This document shows, one piece after another, positions 26,774 to 34,864 of a stretch of DNA of 64,000 nucleotides; the stretch's first letter is position 1, and every line of letters starts with the position of its first letter. The stretch spans positions 3,129,001 through 3,193,000 of the forward strand of contig NZ_CP092832.1 in the NCBI RefSeq assembly GCF_022532105.1, given 5' to 3'. The translations under genes were made by a program, and so were the position numbers. Under the pieces are notes generated by a model. The model was not told the origin of the DNA, made no database searches, and saw nothing but the letters and a program-made list of their open reading frames with translations. Origin of the DNA: Flavobacterium sp. HJ-32-4. Lineage in GTDB: Bacteria; Bacteroidota; Bacteroidia; Flavobacteriales; Flavobacteriaceae.

Positions 26774-28318
26774 TTAAAACGGCACGTCACCATCGTCATC
26801 CGGACGGTTCATATTGCTGCCGAAGGCTTCGTTGGCCGACGGGAAGCGCTTGGTGGCAAACGGATGTTCGTCGCTGTTCATCTTGGAAGGGAGGTCATCG
26901 AAACCGCCGCCGTATTCGTCGAGGTTGTCGAATTTACCGAGGTTACCGATGAATTTGAGGCGGATGTTTTCCAAACTTCCGTTACGGTGCTTCGCGATGA
27001 TAAACTCTGCCTGACCTTCCGTCGGTGAATGCTCATCGTCGTCCCATTCGTCGATTTTGTAGTATTCCGGACGGTAGATGAACGATACGATATCCGCATC
27101 CTGTTCGATCGCACCCGATTCCCGGAGGTCGGAAAGCAATGGTCGTTTGCTGGAACCACGCGTTTCGACGGCACGTGACAACTGCGACAGTGCAATCACG
27201 GGAACGTTCAGTTCCTTCGCCAGTGCCTTGAGGTTACGGGAGATGGTGGAGATTTCCTGTTCGCGGTTCCCCCCTCCTTTTCCGCTTCCGCCGGCGGTCA
27301 TCAGCTGCAGGTAGTCGACAATGATCAGTTTGATGCCATATTGGGACGATAGACGACGTGCTTTGGCCCGAAGGTCGAAGATTGAAAGCGACGGCGTATC
27401 ATCAATGAACAAAGGCGCTTTCTCAAGATCTTTCACTTTCACCGTAAGTTGCTCCCACTCGTGTTTTTCGAGTTTTCCGGTTCGGAGCTTCTCAGATGAC
27501 AAACCGGTTTCGGAAGAGATGAGACGCGTGATGAGCTGTACGGATGACATCTCAAGCGAAAACACCGCGACAGGTTGCTGGAAATCAATGGCGATGTTTC
27601 GGGCCATCGACAATACGAAGGCCGTCTTACCCATACCCGGACGGGCGGCGATGATGATCAGGTCGCTTGGCTGCCATCCGGAGGTTACCTTATCGAGTTT
27701 CTCGAATCCGGTAGCGACGCCGGAAAGTCCTTCGCGGGAGGCAATTTCCTCAATGCGTTTCTTCGCCTGGATGACGAGGCTTTGGGCGGTTTCGGAGCTG
27801 CGTTTGATGTTCCCCTGCGTCACTTCGTATAAACGGGATTCCGCCTTGTCTAGCAGGTCAAATACGTCGGTGGTTTCATCGTAGGATTCCTCAATGATTT
27901 CGGAGGAAATACGGATCAGGCTTCGCTGGATGTATTTCTGGAGGATGATCCTCGAGTGGAATTCAATGTGGGCCGACGATGAAATTTTCTGCGTCAGCTG
28001 GATGAGATAGAAGTCGCCACCTGCCATCTCGAGTTTTCCGTTTTTCTTCAGTTGGGCCGATACCGTCAGGAGGTCAATCGGCTGGGTATCGGTGAAAAGC
28101 TGAACGATCGCTTCGAATATGAAGCGGTGGGCCTCTTTATAGAACGCGTCGGGCTGCAGGATATCGATGACTTCATCCACCCCTTTCTTATCGATCATCA
28201 TCGCCCCAAGCACCGCTTCCTCGAGATCCACGGCCTGCGGTTGCAGCTTGCCTTTTTCGAGGTTGATGAGGGTCGATTTGTCGACGCGCAACGGACTTAT
28301 ATTCCTTAAATTTTCCAT
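26774..28318 (-). CDS. dnaB: Replicative DNA helicase DnaB
   Basis: A 514-residue hexameric 5'-3' helicase of the replication fork. The N-terminal primase-binding domain covers about 25-130 (QAVDLEEAVLGAMM). After a linker comes the RecA-type domain, with ATGFEKLDKVTSGWQPSDL, Walker A ARPGMGKT (225-232), the Walker B strand LIIVDYLQLM, and the C-terminal LSQLSRAVETR and DLRESGAIEQDAD motifs. No intein interrupts it, although DnaB is a common intein host. The acidic tail (DRPDDDGDVPF-like) is typical of Bacteroidota. A near-consensus -7 box lies four bases before the ATG. It is a single-gene unit. Confidence 0.98.
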   Translation of the reverse strand: MENLRNISPLRVDKSTLINLEKGKLQPQAVDLEEAVLGAMMIDKKGVDEVIDILQPDAFYKEAHRFIFEAIVQLFTDTQPIDLLTVSAQLKKNGKLEMAGGDFYLIQLTQKISSSAHIEFHSRIILQKYIQRSLIRISSEIIEESYDETTDVFDLLDKAESRLYEVTQGNIKRSSETAQSLVIQAKKRIEEIASREGLSGVATGFEKLDKVTSGWQPSDLIIIAARPGMGKTAFVLSMARNIAIDFQQPVAVFSLEMSSVQLITRLISSETGLSSEKLRTGKLEKHEWEQLTVKVKDLEKAPLFIDDTPSLSIFDLRAKARRLSSQYGIKLIIVDYLQLMTAGGSGKGGGNREQEISTISRNLKALAKELNVPVIALSQLSRAVETRGSSKRPLLSDLRESGAIEQDADIVSFIYRPEYYKIDEWDDDEHSPTEGQAEFIIAKHRNGSLENIRLKFIGNLGKFDNLDEYGGGFDDLPSKMNSDEHPFATKRFPSANEAFGSNMNRPDDDGDVPF

Positions 28319-28322
28319 AGGA

Positions 28323-28330
28323 CGAATGTA
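28323..28330 (-). promoter_or_regulatory. Near-consensus -7 box four bases from the dnaB start
   Basis: TACATTCG on the minus strand (one mismatch to TAnnTTTG), then TCCT, then the ATG at 28318. The spacing is the same as for the GNAT and membrane glycosyltransferase genes. Confidence 0.45.
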
Positions 28331-28405
28331 GCGAAATCAGCGCTCCGGATGTGGGGAAGTAATACACCCGGAACTGTTGAAAAGTTTATTTTATTGTTCA
28401 TAACC

Positions 28406-28438
28406 AACAAAAAATCCGGAAGAACACACTTCCGGATT
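28406..28438 (-). terminator. Terminator of accA
   Basis: A perfect 10-bp stem, AATCCGGAAG with CTTCCGGATT (28413-28422 and 28429-28438), has a six-base loop. On the minus strand a T-run follows. It lies 27 bases past the accA stop. Confidence 0.95.
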
Positions 28439-28464
28439 CTGTTACGTTATCGTTACCGCAACGT

Positions 28465-29418
28465 TTACTCTTTGTATTCTCCCATCCGGCTGTATTTGTC
28501 CATTCGCTGACGCACCAGTTCTTCTGTTGATAAGTCTTTGATCTGGGCGAAGGCCTTCAGGATGTGGTCCTGTACGATGGTATACGCCGCTTCCTTATCG
28601 TAATGGGCGCCTCCCAATGGTTCGGGTATCACGCCGTCGACCAATTTCTGTTTGGTCATATCGGCAGACGTCAGTTTCAATGCTTCGGCTGCCTGCTCTT
28701 TGAATTCCCAGCTTTTCCAAAGGATAGACGAACACGACTCTGGGGAAATTACCGAATACCAGGTATTTTCCATCATCAGCACGCGGTCACCTACTCCGAT
28801 GCCCAAGGCACCTCCGGAGGCTCCTTCCCCGATGATCACACAGATAATCGGTGTTTTGAGGCGCGTCATCTCGAATATGTTTCGTGCAATGGCTTCTCCT
28901 TGTCCGCGTTCTTCCGCTTCCAGTCCGGGATAGGCTCCGGGTGTATCGATAAATGTCACGACCGGCAGGTTGAATTTCTCCGCCATTTTCATCAGGCGAA
29001 GTGCCTTGCGGTACCCTTCCGGATTGGCCATACCGAAATTGCGGTATTGACGTGTTTTCGTGTTATATCCCTTCTGTTGCCCGATCAGCATAAACGACTG
29101 ATCGCCGATTTTCCCGAGTCCACCCACCATCGCCTTGTCGTCTTTGAACGCGCGGTCGCCGAAAAGCTCTAACCAGGAATCGCCACACATCGCCTTGATA
29201 TAATCGAGGGTATACGGACGGTTTGGATGGCGCGACAACTGCACCCGTTGCCAGGCTGTCAGGTTTTTATAGATGGTCTTGCGGGTCTCCTGTAACCGTT
29301 TTTCGATTTGTTTACAGGTGTCGGTAACGTCTACATTCGACTCTTTTCCGATGACCTGGCATTTGTCGAGCTGGTCGACGAGTTCCTTGATGGGAAGCTC
29401 AAAATCGAGGTATTCCAT
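28465..29418 (-). CDS. accA: Acetyl-CoA carboxylase carboxyltransferase, alpha subunit
   Basis: A 317-residue subunit of the carboxyltransferase that, with AccD, moves the carboxyl group from biotin to acetyl-CoA to make malonyl-CoA for fatty-acid synthesis. The length matches the family. Recognisable segments are [18 protein letters not shown] at the start, [50 protein letters not shown], the crotonase-like [10 protein letters not shown] and [10 protein letters not shown] region, and [18 protein letters not shown]. It is cytosolic. It has its own promoter (29439-29469) and its own terminator. Confidence 0.98.
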   Translation of the reverse strand: MEYLDFELPIKELVDQLDKCQVIGKESNVDVTDTCKQIEKRLQETRKTIYKNLTAWQRVQLSRHPNRPYTLDYIKAMCGDSWLELFGDRAFKDDKAMVGGLGKIGDQSFMLIGQQKGYNTKTRQYRNFGMANPEGYRKALRLMKMAEKFNLPVVTFIDTPGAYPGLEAEERGQGEAIARNIFEMTRLKTPIICVIIGEGASGGALGIGVGDRVLMMENTWYSVISPESCSSILWKSWEFKEQAAEALKLTSADMTKQKLVDGVIPEPLGGAHYDKEAAYTIVQDHILKAFAQIKDLSTEELVRQRMDKYSRMGEYKE

Positions 29419-29438
29419 TATTTTTTATTTTGGAAACA

Positions 29439-29469
29439 CAAAGATAACAGTATTTGGGTTACGATTCAA
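29439..29469 (-). promoter_or_regulatory. Full -33/-7 promoter of accA
   Basis: On the minus strand, TTG (29469-29467), a 20-base spacer, then TATCTTTG (29446-29439): a complete consensus match. The -33 element lies inside the last codons of the upstream transporter gene. The leader is about 20 bases. Confidence 0.8.
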
Positions 29470-30379
29470 TGCCGTTTCCACCCGAATCGGAGGTCGCGGC
29501 GATCCGGTTGGCCCGCGTCTTCAAAATACCGTTCATCACGACGGTTGCGAGGATAACCGCGGCACCCAGGTAAAATTCCCACCGCATCTTTTCATCCCCT
29601 TTCAACCAGATGATGGCCAAAAGGATACCATATACGGGCTCCAGGTTGATCGTCAACATGACGGTATACGGCGTAAGGTGCCGCATCACCTGCACCGATG
29701 CGATGAAGGCATAGGCTGTGCACACCGAACTTAAGATGGCGAGGTACGTCCAGTCGGACAATGACAATTCGAAAAAGCCTGGCCCGAAACCATCGGTAAC
29801 GGCGAGCCAGACCGTCAAAAGAAGTATCCCGCCTATTATTTCGTAGACGGATATGACGGCCGCATCGAACCGCGACGCAAAGGTGCCGTTGACAATGGCG
29901 AAGGTCGCCGAGAGAAAAGCCGAGGTCAGCGCGAGGAGTATTCCTTCCCAAAAACGCGACTCCACCTGAAAGATGATGCACAGTCCGCCAATGACCAACA
30001 GCCCGAAGAGGATTTCATACCACACGACCTTTCGCTTCATGAAAATCGGTTCGAGAAACGCGGTAAAGAAAGCGCCGGTAGACAAGCACGCCAGTGTAAC
30101 AGACACGTTCGATACTTTGATCGCCTGGAAAAAGGTTAGCCAGTGGAGGGCAATCACGAAACCTGCTACCAAAAATGCGGCCACCGTTTGAAGCGGTACC
30201 CGCATCCGGATACGCATAAAGGCGACATAGAGCCACATGAACAATACGGCAAGCGACATCCGGAACCACACCAGCGACAACGCCGGCAATGATATCTTTT
30301 TCCCGAGGACGGCGGTGAAGCCCCACACGAAAACAATGAAATGAAGATGGAGGTAGCTTTTGACCTTATCGTTTGGCAT
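29459..30379 (-). CDS. EamA/DMT-family transporter
   Basis: A 306-residue inner-membrane protein with about ten hydrophobic segments arranged as two EamA repeats (about 8-140 and 150-290). Typical features are VWGFTAVLGKKISLPALSLVWFRM in helix 1-2 and LEPVYGILLAI with a following GE/KGDE motif in repeat 2. The drug/metabolite transporter superfamily exports or imports small metabolites such as amino acids; the substrate is not predictable. Its start overlaps the end of the permease gene by 14 bases, so it is the last gene of a tgt / permease / EamA operon. Confidence 0.9.
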   Translation of the reverse strand: MPNDKVKSYLHLHFIVFVWGFTAVLGKKISLPALSLVWFRMSLAVLFMWLYVAFMRIRMRVPLQTVAAFLVAGFVIALHWLTFFQAIKVSNVSVTLACLSTGAFFTAFLEPIFMKRKVVWYEILFGLLVIGGLCIIFQVESRFWEGILLALTSAFLSATFAIVNGTFASRFDAAVISVYEIIGGILLLTVWLAVTDGFGPGFFELSLSDWTYLAILSSVCTAYAFIASVQVMRHLTPYTVMLTINLEPVYGILLAIIWLKGDEKMRWEFYLGAAVILATVVMNGILKTRANRIAATSDSGGNGIES

Positions 30380-31460
30380 TCCGTAGCAGGTAAAACGCTA
30401 AGATACCAAAAACGACGTTCGGTATCCACACGGCGACCAATGGAGGCATAGACGATTTCTCGGCCAGTACACCAAATACCTTATCAAAGAAAATGTAGGT
30501 GAAGGCCAGGAGGATGCCGATAGCGAGGTTCATGCCCATACCGCCCCGTCGTTTCATCGACGAAACGGCCACGGCAATGATGGTCAGGATGAAAGCCGAA
30601 ATGGGGATACTGTACTTTTTATACAATACCACCAAATAGACATTAATGGCTGCGGAACCCCTTTCGCGTTCCCGGTTGATAAACTTGTAGAGATCGCTCA
30701 AGGCCAGTGTTTCGGCCACGTAGACCGTAGGTGTCAGGTCTTCCGCCTTGAAATTGAAAATCGTATCCTTTTTCTCCGCGGTTTCAATACGGTCGTTGAA
30801 CGGACCAATAGTGCGTTTGCGGTAATTACTGAGGATGTATTTCTCACGGGTCTCGCTCCATTTGATCCGTTCGGCTGTGATTTTAACCTGGAGTTTCAGG
30901 TGGCCCGGGTCGCCGGTGAACTTCTCATAAGTAAAATTACTTCCCAGTTTGGACACCTGGTTGAACGAAGAGACATGAATGAACTCGTTGTCAGACAATT
31001 GTTGGTAAACGTCGGTTGTCTTTCGCATTTCGCTACGACCGCCTCCCCTGAGGTACATATACCGGAAATTATTAAACCCCTCGCTCGCTTTCGGGACGAT
31101 AAAGAAGCCCATCAACAAGGCGATGACGCATACGATGCCGGCGCCCAGCAAATAGGGTCGCAGAAACCGCGTGAAGGAAATACCGGAACTGAGGATGGCA
31201 ATGATTTCGGTATTATTCGCCAACTTCGACGTGAACCAAATAACGGAGAGAAACAGGAAGATGGGAAAGAGAAGGTTGGCAAAATATACCGTAAAATCGT
31301 AGTAGTATATCGCCACTTCCTTAAACGGCACCTTATTCTGGATCATCCGTCCGACCTTTTCGGATACGTCAATCACAATTCCGATGGGAATAAACATACC
31401 CAGCATCACCACGAAAGTGGCGAGATAGCGCTTGAGAAGGTATTTATCGATGATGCTCAT
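30366..31460 (-). CDS. LptF/LptG-type LPS export permease
   Basis: A 364-residue YjgP/YjgQ-family protein. Three N-terminal membrane segments (about 12-35, 55-80, 98-120), a periplasmic beta-jellyroll domain (about 125-270), and three C-terminal segments (about 275-360) give the LptF/G layout. With LptB these subunits pull lipopolysaccharide from the inner membrane. The start MSIIDKYLLKRYLATF is characteristic. Sequence alone does not settle F or G; Bacteroidota often keep the two in separate places. It lies 63 bases after tgt, with no terminator between. Confidence 0.92.
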   Translation of the reverse strand: MSIIDKYLLKRYLATFVVMLGMFIPIGIVIDVSEKVGRMIQNKVPFKEVAIYYYDFTVYFANLLFPIFLFLSVIWFTSKLANNTEIIAILSSGISFTRFLRPYLLGAGIVCVIALLMGFFIVPKASEGFNNFRYMYLRGGGRSEMRKTTDVYQQLSDNEFIHVSSFNQVSKLGSNFTYEKFTGDPGHLKLQVKITAERIKWSETREKYILSNYRKRTIGPFNDRIETAEKKDTIFNFKAEDLTPTVYVAETLALSDLYKFINRERERGSAAINVYLVVLYKKYSIPISAFILTIIAVAVSSMKRRGGMGMNLAIGILLAFTYIFFDKVFGVLAEKSSMPPLVAVWIPNVVFGILAFYLLRNAKR

Positions 31461-31523
31461 ATCGTGTGGCTGGCGTAGTCTTCCAGGTAGATGACCCCGG
31501 TATCCGGAATCCCTCCACCCCTG

Positions 31524-32654
31524 CTACAATCGTTTGTCCATTTGTTTGACCATTTTGTCTTTCCATCCCCGGAAGTCTCCTGCTAAGATATGCTTTCTGG
31601 CCTCCCGCACCAACCATAAATAAAATCCAAGGTTGTGGATGGTGGCAATCTGCTTACCCAGGTATTCGTCTGCTACGAACAAGTGACGCAGGTACGCCTT
31701 GGTATACTCGGTATCGACAAAGGTGTGCCCCATTTCGTCGACCGGTGAAAAATCGTCAGCCCATTTGCGGTTCTTGATGTTGATCGTCCCGTGCGCCGTA
31801 AACAACATGCCGTTGCGGGCATTTCGGGTGGGCATCACGCAGTCGAACATGTCAATGCCGAGGGCAATGTTCTCCAGGATATTGATCGGTGTACCGACGC
31901 CCATCAGGTAACGGGGTTTGTCTTCCGGAAGGATGCCGCACACGACTTCTGTCATGGCATACATCTCCTCTGCCGGCTCCCCTACCGAGAGGCCGCCGAT
32001 GGCATTCCCCTGTTGTTGGGTATTGGCGATGTACTCAGCCGACTGTGCCCGCAGGTCTTTATAAGTACTTCCCTGTACGATGGGAAACAACACCTGTTCA
32101 TACCCATATTTTACCGGGGTTTCCGCCAGTCGCGAGATACAGCGCTCCAACCAGCGGTGCGTCATGTGCATCGATCGTTGGGCGTATCGGTAGTCGCATG
32201 GGTAGGGTGTGCATTCGTCAAACGCCATGATGATGTCGGCTCCGATTGAACGCTGTATGTCCATGACATTCTCCGGAGTGAACACATGATAGGAACCGTC
32301 GATGTGGGATTTAAATTTCACCCCTTCTTCCTTGATTTTCCGATTCGAGGAAAGCGAATAGACCTGGTAGCCGCCGGAATCTGTCAGGATATTACGGTCC
32401 CAGTTCATGAACTTGTGGAGTCCACCCGCTGCCTCCAATATCGGCGTTTGCGGCCGGAGATACAGGTGATAGGTATTACCGAGGATAATGTCGGGGTTGA
32501 TATCGTTCTTAAGTTCGCGTTGGTGCACGCCTTTCACCGAGGCCACGGTACCCACGGGCATGAAGATCGGCGTCTCAATGGTGCCGTGATCGGTGGTGAT
32601 GCGGCCCGCGCGCGCTTTCGATAACGGATCAGTCTGTAGAAGTTCGAATTGCAT
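31524..32654 (-). CDS. tgt: Queuine tRNA-ribosyltransferase
   Basis: A 376-residue tRNA-guanine transglycosylase that replaces G34 of GUN-anticodon tRNAs with a queuine precursor. Visible are MPVGTVASVKGV (33-44), TDSGGYQVYSL with Asp92, GGLSVGEP (220-227), and FDCVMPTRNARNG with the expected nucleophile Asp271. The usual zinc site (CxCxxC plus His) is not intact: the segment 301-316 (DFSPVDEMGHTFVDTE) has no cysteine, although the His of TIHNL (His340) remains. I chose the start at 32654 because a perfect -7 box lies just upstream and the length is typical. The open frame upstream of it is translated heptad repeat and is not part of the gene. Confidence 0.96.
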   Translation of the reverse strand: MQFELLQTDPLSKARAGRITTDHGTIETPIFMPVGTVASVKGVHQRELKNDINPDIILGNTYHLYLRPQTPILEAAGGLHKFMNWDRNILTDSGGYQVYSLSSNRKIKEEGVKFKSHIDGSYHVFTPENVMDIQRSIGADIIMAFDECTPYPCDYRYAQRSMHMTHRWLERCISRLAETPVKYGYEQVLFPIVQGSTYKDLRAQSAEYIANTQQQGNAIGGLSVGEPAEEMYAMTEVVCGILPEDKPRYLMGVGTPINILENIALGIDMFDCVMPTRNARNGMLFTAHGTINIKNRKWADDFSPVDEMGHTFVDTEYTKAYLRHLFVADEYLGKQIATIHNLGFYLWLVREARKHILAGDFRGWKDKMVKQMDKRL

Positions 32655-32671
32655 TCGTTGGAAATAACGCG

Positions 32672-32679
32672 CAAAGATA
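32672..32679 (-). promoter_or_regulatory. -7 promoter box (tgt operon)
   Basis: TATCTTTG on the minus strand, a perfect TAnnTTTG match 17 bases before the tgt ATG at 32654. Confidence 0.65.
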
Positions 32680-32702
32680 GGGATTTGGTATGGAACGGGT
32701 GT

Positions 32703-32852
32703 AGTTGATAGTTGAGGGTTGAAAGTCATGGTTAAGAGTTGATAGTGTGAAATAACTAGTAGCCTCTCCGCTACCAACCATGAACCATGAACCATGAACC
32801 ATGAACCATGAACCATGAACTCTGAACTTTCAACCCTCAACTATCAACTTTT
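32703..32852. repeat. Heptad array bracketed by a 24-bp perfect inverted repeat
   Basis: The arms 32703-32726 and 32826-32849 are perfect reverse complements over 24 bases. From 32776 eleven in-register 7-mers run to 32852: AACCATG six times, then AACTCTG, AACTTTC, AACCCTC, AACTATC, AACTTTT (pattern AACnnTn). The left arm carries the same heptad words on the other strand. The whole segment could form a long cruciform. It lies just upstream of the tgt promoter. Confidence 0.85.
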
Positions 32853-32858
32853 TATTTT

Positions 32859-32990
32859 TTAACAAAAGACGCGGTTTTCCCGTACCTCTATGTCGTCGGG
32901 AAGGGGTATTTTGCGTTAGGGGAGGGGCGGATGCGTCCCTTAGCGAAAGCAGCTGAGTCGACCATACGGAAAAACCGTACCTTTTGTTAA
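32859..32990. repeat. ~130-bp element with imperfect terminal inverted repeats
   Basis: The left end (from 32859, TTAACAAAAG then GCGGTTTT) and the complement of the right end (to 32990) agree at 20 of 24 core positions, starting with identical AACAAAAG. All four differences are transitions. About 80 bases lie between. It resembles a miniature inverted-repeat element, but no clear target-site duplication is visible and no related transposase lies in the window. Confidence 0.5.
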
Positions 32991-33133
32991 ATTTTAGGAA
33001 GCAGCTCGCCGGCCATAAGAAGGTCTTTTCGACGCTACAAGTCAACTTCTGCAACCTCTTCGGTCCCAAAGAATAAGCCCCTGTAAACAATGCCTTTCCA
33101 CTGGCAATTGTCAACCTCCAAAACAGAACCTTC

Positions 33134-33175
33134 CACTATGAACTATGAACCATGAACTATCAACAATCAACTTTT
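33134..33175 (+). repeat. Second AACnnTn heptad tract
   Basis: In-register 7-mers AACTATG, AACCATG, AACTATC, AACAATC, AACTTTT (33141-33175), preceded by a partial CACTATG. The words are the same as in the 32.7-kb tract. Confidence 0.75.
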
Positions 33176-33255
33176 CCAAAAAAAAATCACTACGACTGTA
33201 ACAAACCAAAACCCACCTCGTCTTTTACATATCAATCAAAACAATCAGAATCAGT

Positions 33256-33289
33256 AAAACGCCGGGCATTTGGTTTCGGCGTTTTTCTT
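33256..33289 (+). terminator. Orphan terminator-like hairpin
   Basis: AAAACGCCG (33256-33264) pairs with CGGCGTTTT (33277-33285) around 12 bases, then TCTTTT. No gene ends upstream on the plus strand for kilobases, so it may end an unrecognised small RNA or be the remnant of a lost gene. Confidence 0.55.
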
Positions 33290-33343
33290 TTGCATCGCTT
33301 ACGTAGGTGAAAAGTCCAAAAATAAAAAGTGGTAAGGCATGCT

Positions 33344-33399
33344 GACCACTAGCGACTGACCTCCGACCACTACCTCCCATTTCTCCCTTTCTTCGTACC
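33344..33399 (+). repeat. Third heptad tract (GACCACT type)
   Basis: 7-bp register: GACCACT, AGCGACT, GACCTCC, GACCACT, ACCTCCC, ATTTCTC, CCTTTCT, TCGTACC. It is more degenerate than the others and runs into the possible promoter of the GH30 gene. Confidence 0.5.
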
Positions 33400-33403
33400 T
33401 TTA
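33396..33403 (+). promoter_or_regulatory. Possible -7 box, one mismatch (GH30 gene)
   Basis: TACCTTTA differs from TAnnTTTG at the last base and ends 19 bases before the ATG at 33423. Confidence 0.4.
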
Positions 33404-33422
33404 GCGGGCAAACCCGATTTAC

Positions 33423-34853
33423 ATGAAAGCATACCGTATCGGCATTTTGGCGCTGACCACATTGGTTACCGCCTGCTCGCCAAAACTCGCCCCCACACCC
33501 AAAACTGAAACTTCCTCAAAAGCAACCGTCGCGGAATTCTGGCTCACCACACCTGATAAATCCGTGCTGTTCAGTCGCCGACCGGATTTGAGTGAAGCGG
33601 AAGTCCCGTCAGAAACAACTATTGCCGTGGACGCTTCGAAAACCTACCAGGACATCGATGGGTTTGGACTCTGCCTCACCGGAGGAAGCGCGCAACTGAT
33701 CAGCCGAATGTCACCAGAAGCACAAGCCGCACTCTTACAGGAGCTTTTTGGCACGGATGGCAACCACATCGGATTAAGCGTGTTGCGGCTGAGCATCGGA
33801 TCATCCGATCTTGACGACCGTATCTTTTCATATGACGATCTGCCCGTCGGACAGACGGATCCGGAACTGCAACAGTTCAGTATCGAAAACGACCGCCGCA
33901 CCGGCCTGATCAAAATCCTCAAAAAAATAAAAGCTATCAACCCCAGCCTCTACCTGATGGGCTCTCCCTGGTCGGCTCCTACCTGGATGAAAACCAACGG
34001 GTATGCCAAGGGCGGCAGCCTTAAACCTGAATACTTTCCAGCCTACGCACAGTATTTCGTGAAGTATATCAAGGCTATGGAGGCGGAAGGTCTACCCATT
34101 GATGCCATTACCATCCAGAACGAGCCGTTGCATCCGGGAAACACACCCAGTATGTATATGGAAGCGAAACAACAGGCGCTTTTTGTCTCAAAACACCTGG
34201 GACCTGCCTTCGCGAAAGCAGGCATCCGAACTAAAATCATCCTGTACGACCACAACTGCGACCGCCCGGATTATCCGATTTCCATCCTCGATGATCCTTC
34301 CGCCAAGGCCTTTTCCGATGGTTCGGCCTTCCACCTCTATGGCGGCTCTGTTGACGCGCTGACCAAAGTTCACGACGCACATCCCGACCGAAACCTCTAT
34401 TTCACGGAACAGTGGACAGGAGGTCCGGGCGATTTCCCGAACGACCTTAAATGGAATGTCGAGAACCTGACCATCGGCGCCTCCCGAAACTGGAGCCGGA
34501 TGGTGCTGCAATGGAACCTGGCCTCCGACCCACAGTATAACCCACATACCGATGACGGAGGGTGCACGTCGTGTATGGGCGCCATTACCCTCGACGGAGA
34601 TAACGTGAAACGAAACGTCGCCTATTATCACCTGGCACATGCCGCGAAATTCGTCCGACGCGGATCAAAGCGCATCGAAAGTAACCTCATAGAAGGCCTT
34701 CCAAACGTCGCTTTCCTGACACCAGACGGCAAAAAAGTGGTGATTGTCGTTAACACGTCGACTGTTGGGAAGGGCTTTTCGATCGCCGCAAACGGACGGG
34801 CCTATGCCGCCTACCTGGGCGCCGGAGCCGTCGGTACGTTTATCCTTCCCTAA
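33423..34853 (+). CDS. Glycoside hydrolase family 30 lipoprotein
   Basis: A 476-residue predicted lipoprotein (lipobox LVTAC, Cys18) with a GH30 (beta/alpha)8 catalytic domain and a C-terminal beta domain (about 405-476). The retaining catalytic pair is visible: acid/base Glu234 in TIQNEP and nucleophile Glu329 in YFTEQW. Other family motifs are DGFGLCLTGGSAQLI (about 77-91), LRLSIGSSDL, MGSPWSAPTWMKTN and FHLYGG. GH30 enzymes include glucosylceramidases, beta-1,6-glucanases and xylanases; GSSD-type sequences near the N-terminus suggest a glucosidase or glucanase subfamily, not proven. It is probably surface or periplasmic. Hut-type genes follow 11 bases later. Confidence 0.93.
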   Translation: MKAYRIGILALTTLVTACSPKLAPTPKTETSSKATVAEFWLTTPDKSVLFSRRPDLSEAEVPSETTIAVDASKTYQDIDGFGLCLTGGSAQLISRMSPEAQAALLQELFGTDGNHIGLSVLRLSIGSSDLDDRIFSYDDLPVGQTDPELQQFSIENDRRTGLIKILKKIKAINPSLYLMGSPWSAPTWMKTNGYAKGGSLKPEYFPAYAQYFVKYIKAMEAEGLPIDAITIQNEPLHPGNTPSMYMEAKQQALFVSKHLGPAFAKAGIRTKIILYDHNCDRPDYPISILDDPSAKAFSDGSAFHLYGGSVDALTKVHDAHPDRNLYFTEQWTGGPGDFPNDLKWNVENLTIGASRNWSRMVLQWNLASDPQYNPHTDDGGCTSCMGAITLDGDNVKRNVAYYHLAHAAKFVRRGSKRIESNLIEGLPNVAFLTPDGKKVVIVVNTSTVGKGFSIAANGRAYAAYLGAGAVGTFILP

Positions 34854-34864
34854 ATTAATGTAGT

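Larger units (their letters stand above)
32853..33422. other. Repeat-rich noncoding gap upstream of the GH30 gene
   Basis: No gene is supported here. A 94-codon minus-strand frame at 32830-33114 starts in unique sequence and runs into heptad repeats. The gap holds a hairpin-capable element (32859-32990), two further heptad tracts (33134-33175 and 33344-33399) and an orphan terminator-like hairpin (33256-33289). The stretch 32991-33133 shows nothing I can name. Confidence 0.65.

Noticed and set aside
32654..32840. N-terminal extension of tgt by 62 codons
   Set aside because: The extra residues are translated heptad repeats (MVHGSWFMVHGSW) and lie upstream of a perfect promoter box; 376 aa from 32654 is the normal length.
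32776..32852. CRISPR-like array
   Set aside because: The units are 7 bp with no spacers, and no cas genes are present. It is a short tandem array, not a CRISPR.
32830..33114. 94-codon minus-strand frame in the repeat island
   Set aside because: Its 3' end is translated heptad repeat and the rest shows no motif or promoter; it spans the imperfect inverted repeat.
32991..33133. A tRNA or tmRNA remnant upstream of the orphan terminator
   Set aside because: I could not form a cloverleaf or find a CCA end or conserved T-loop by eye.
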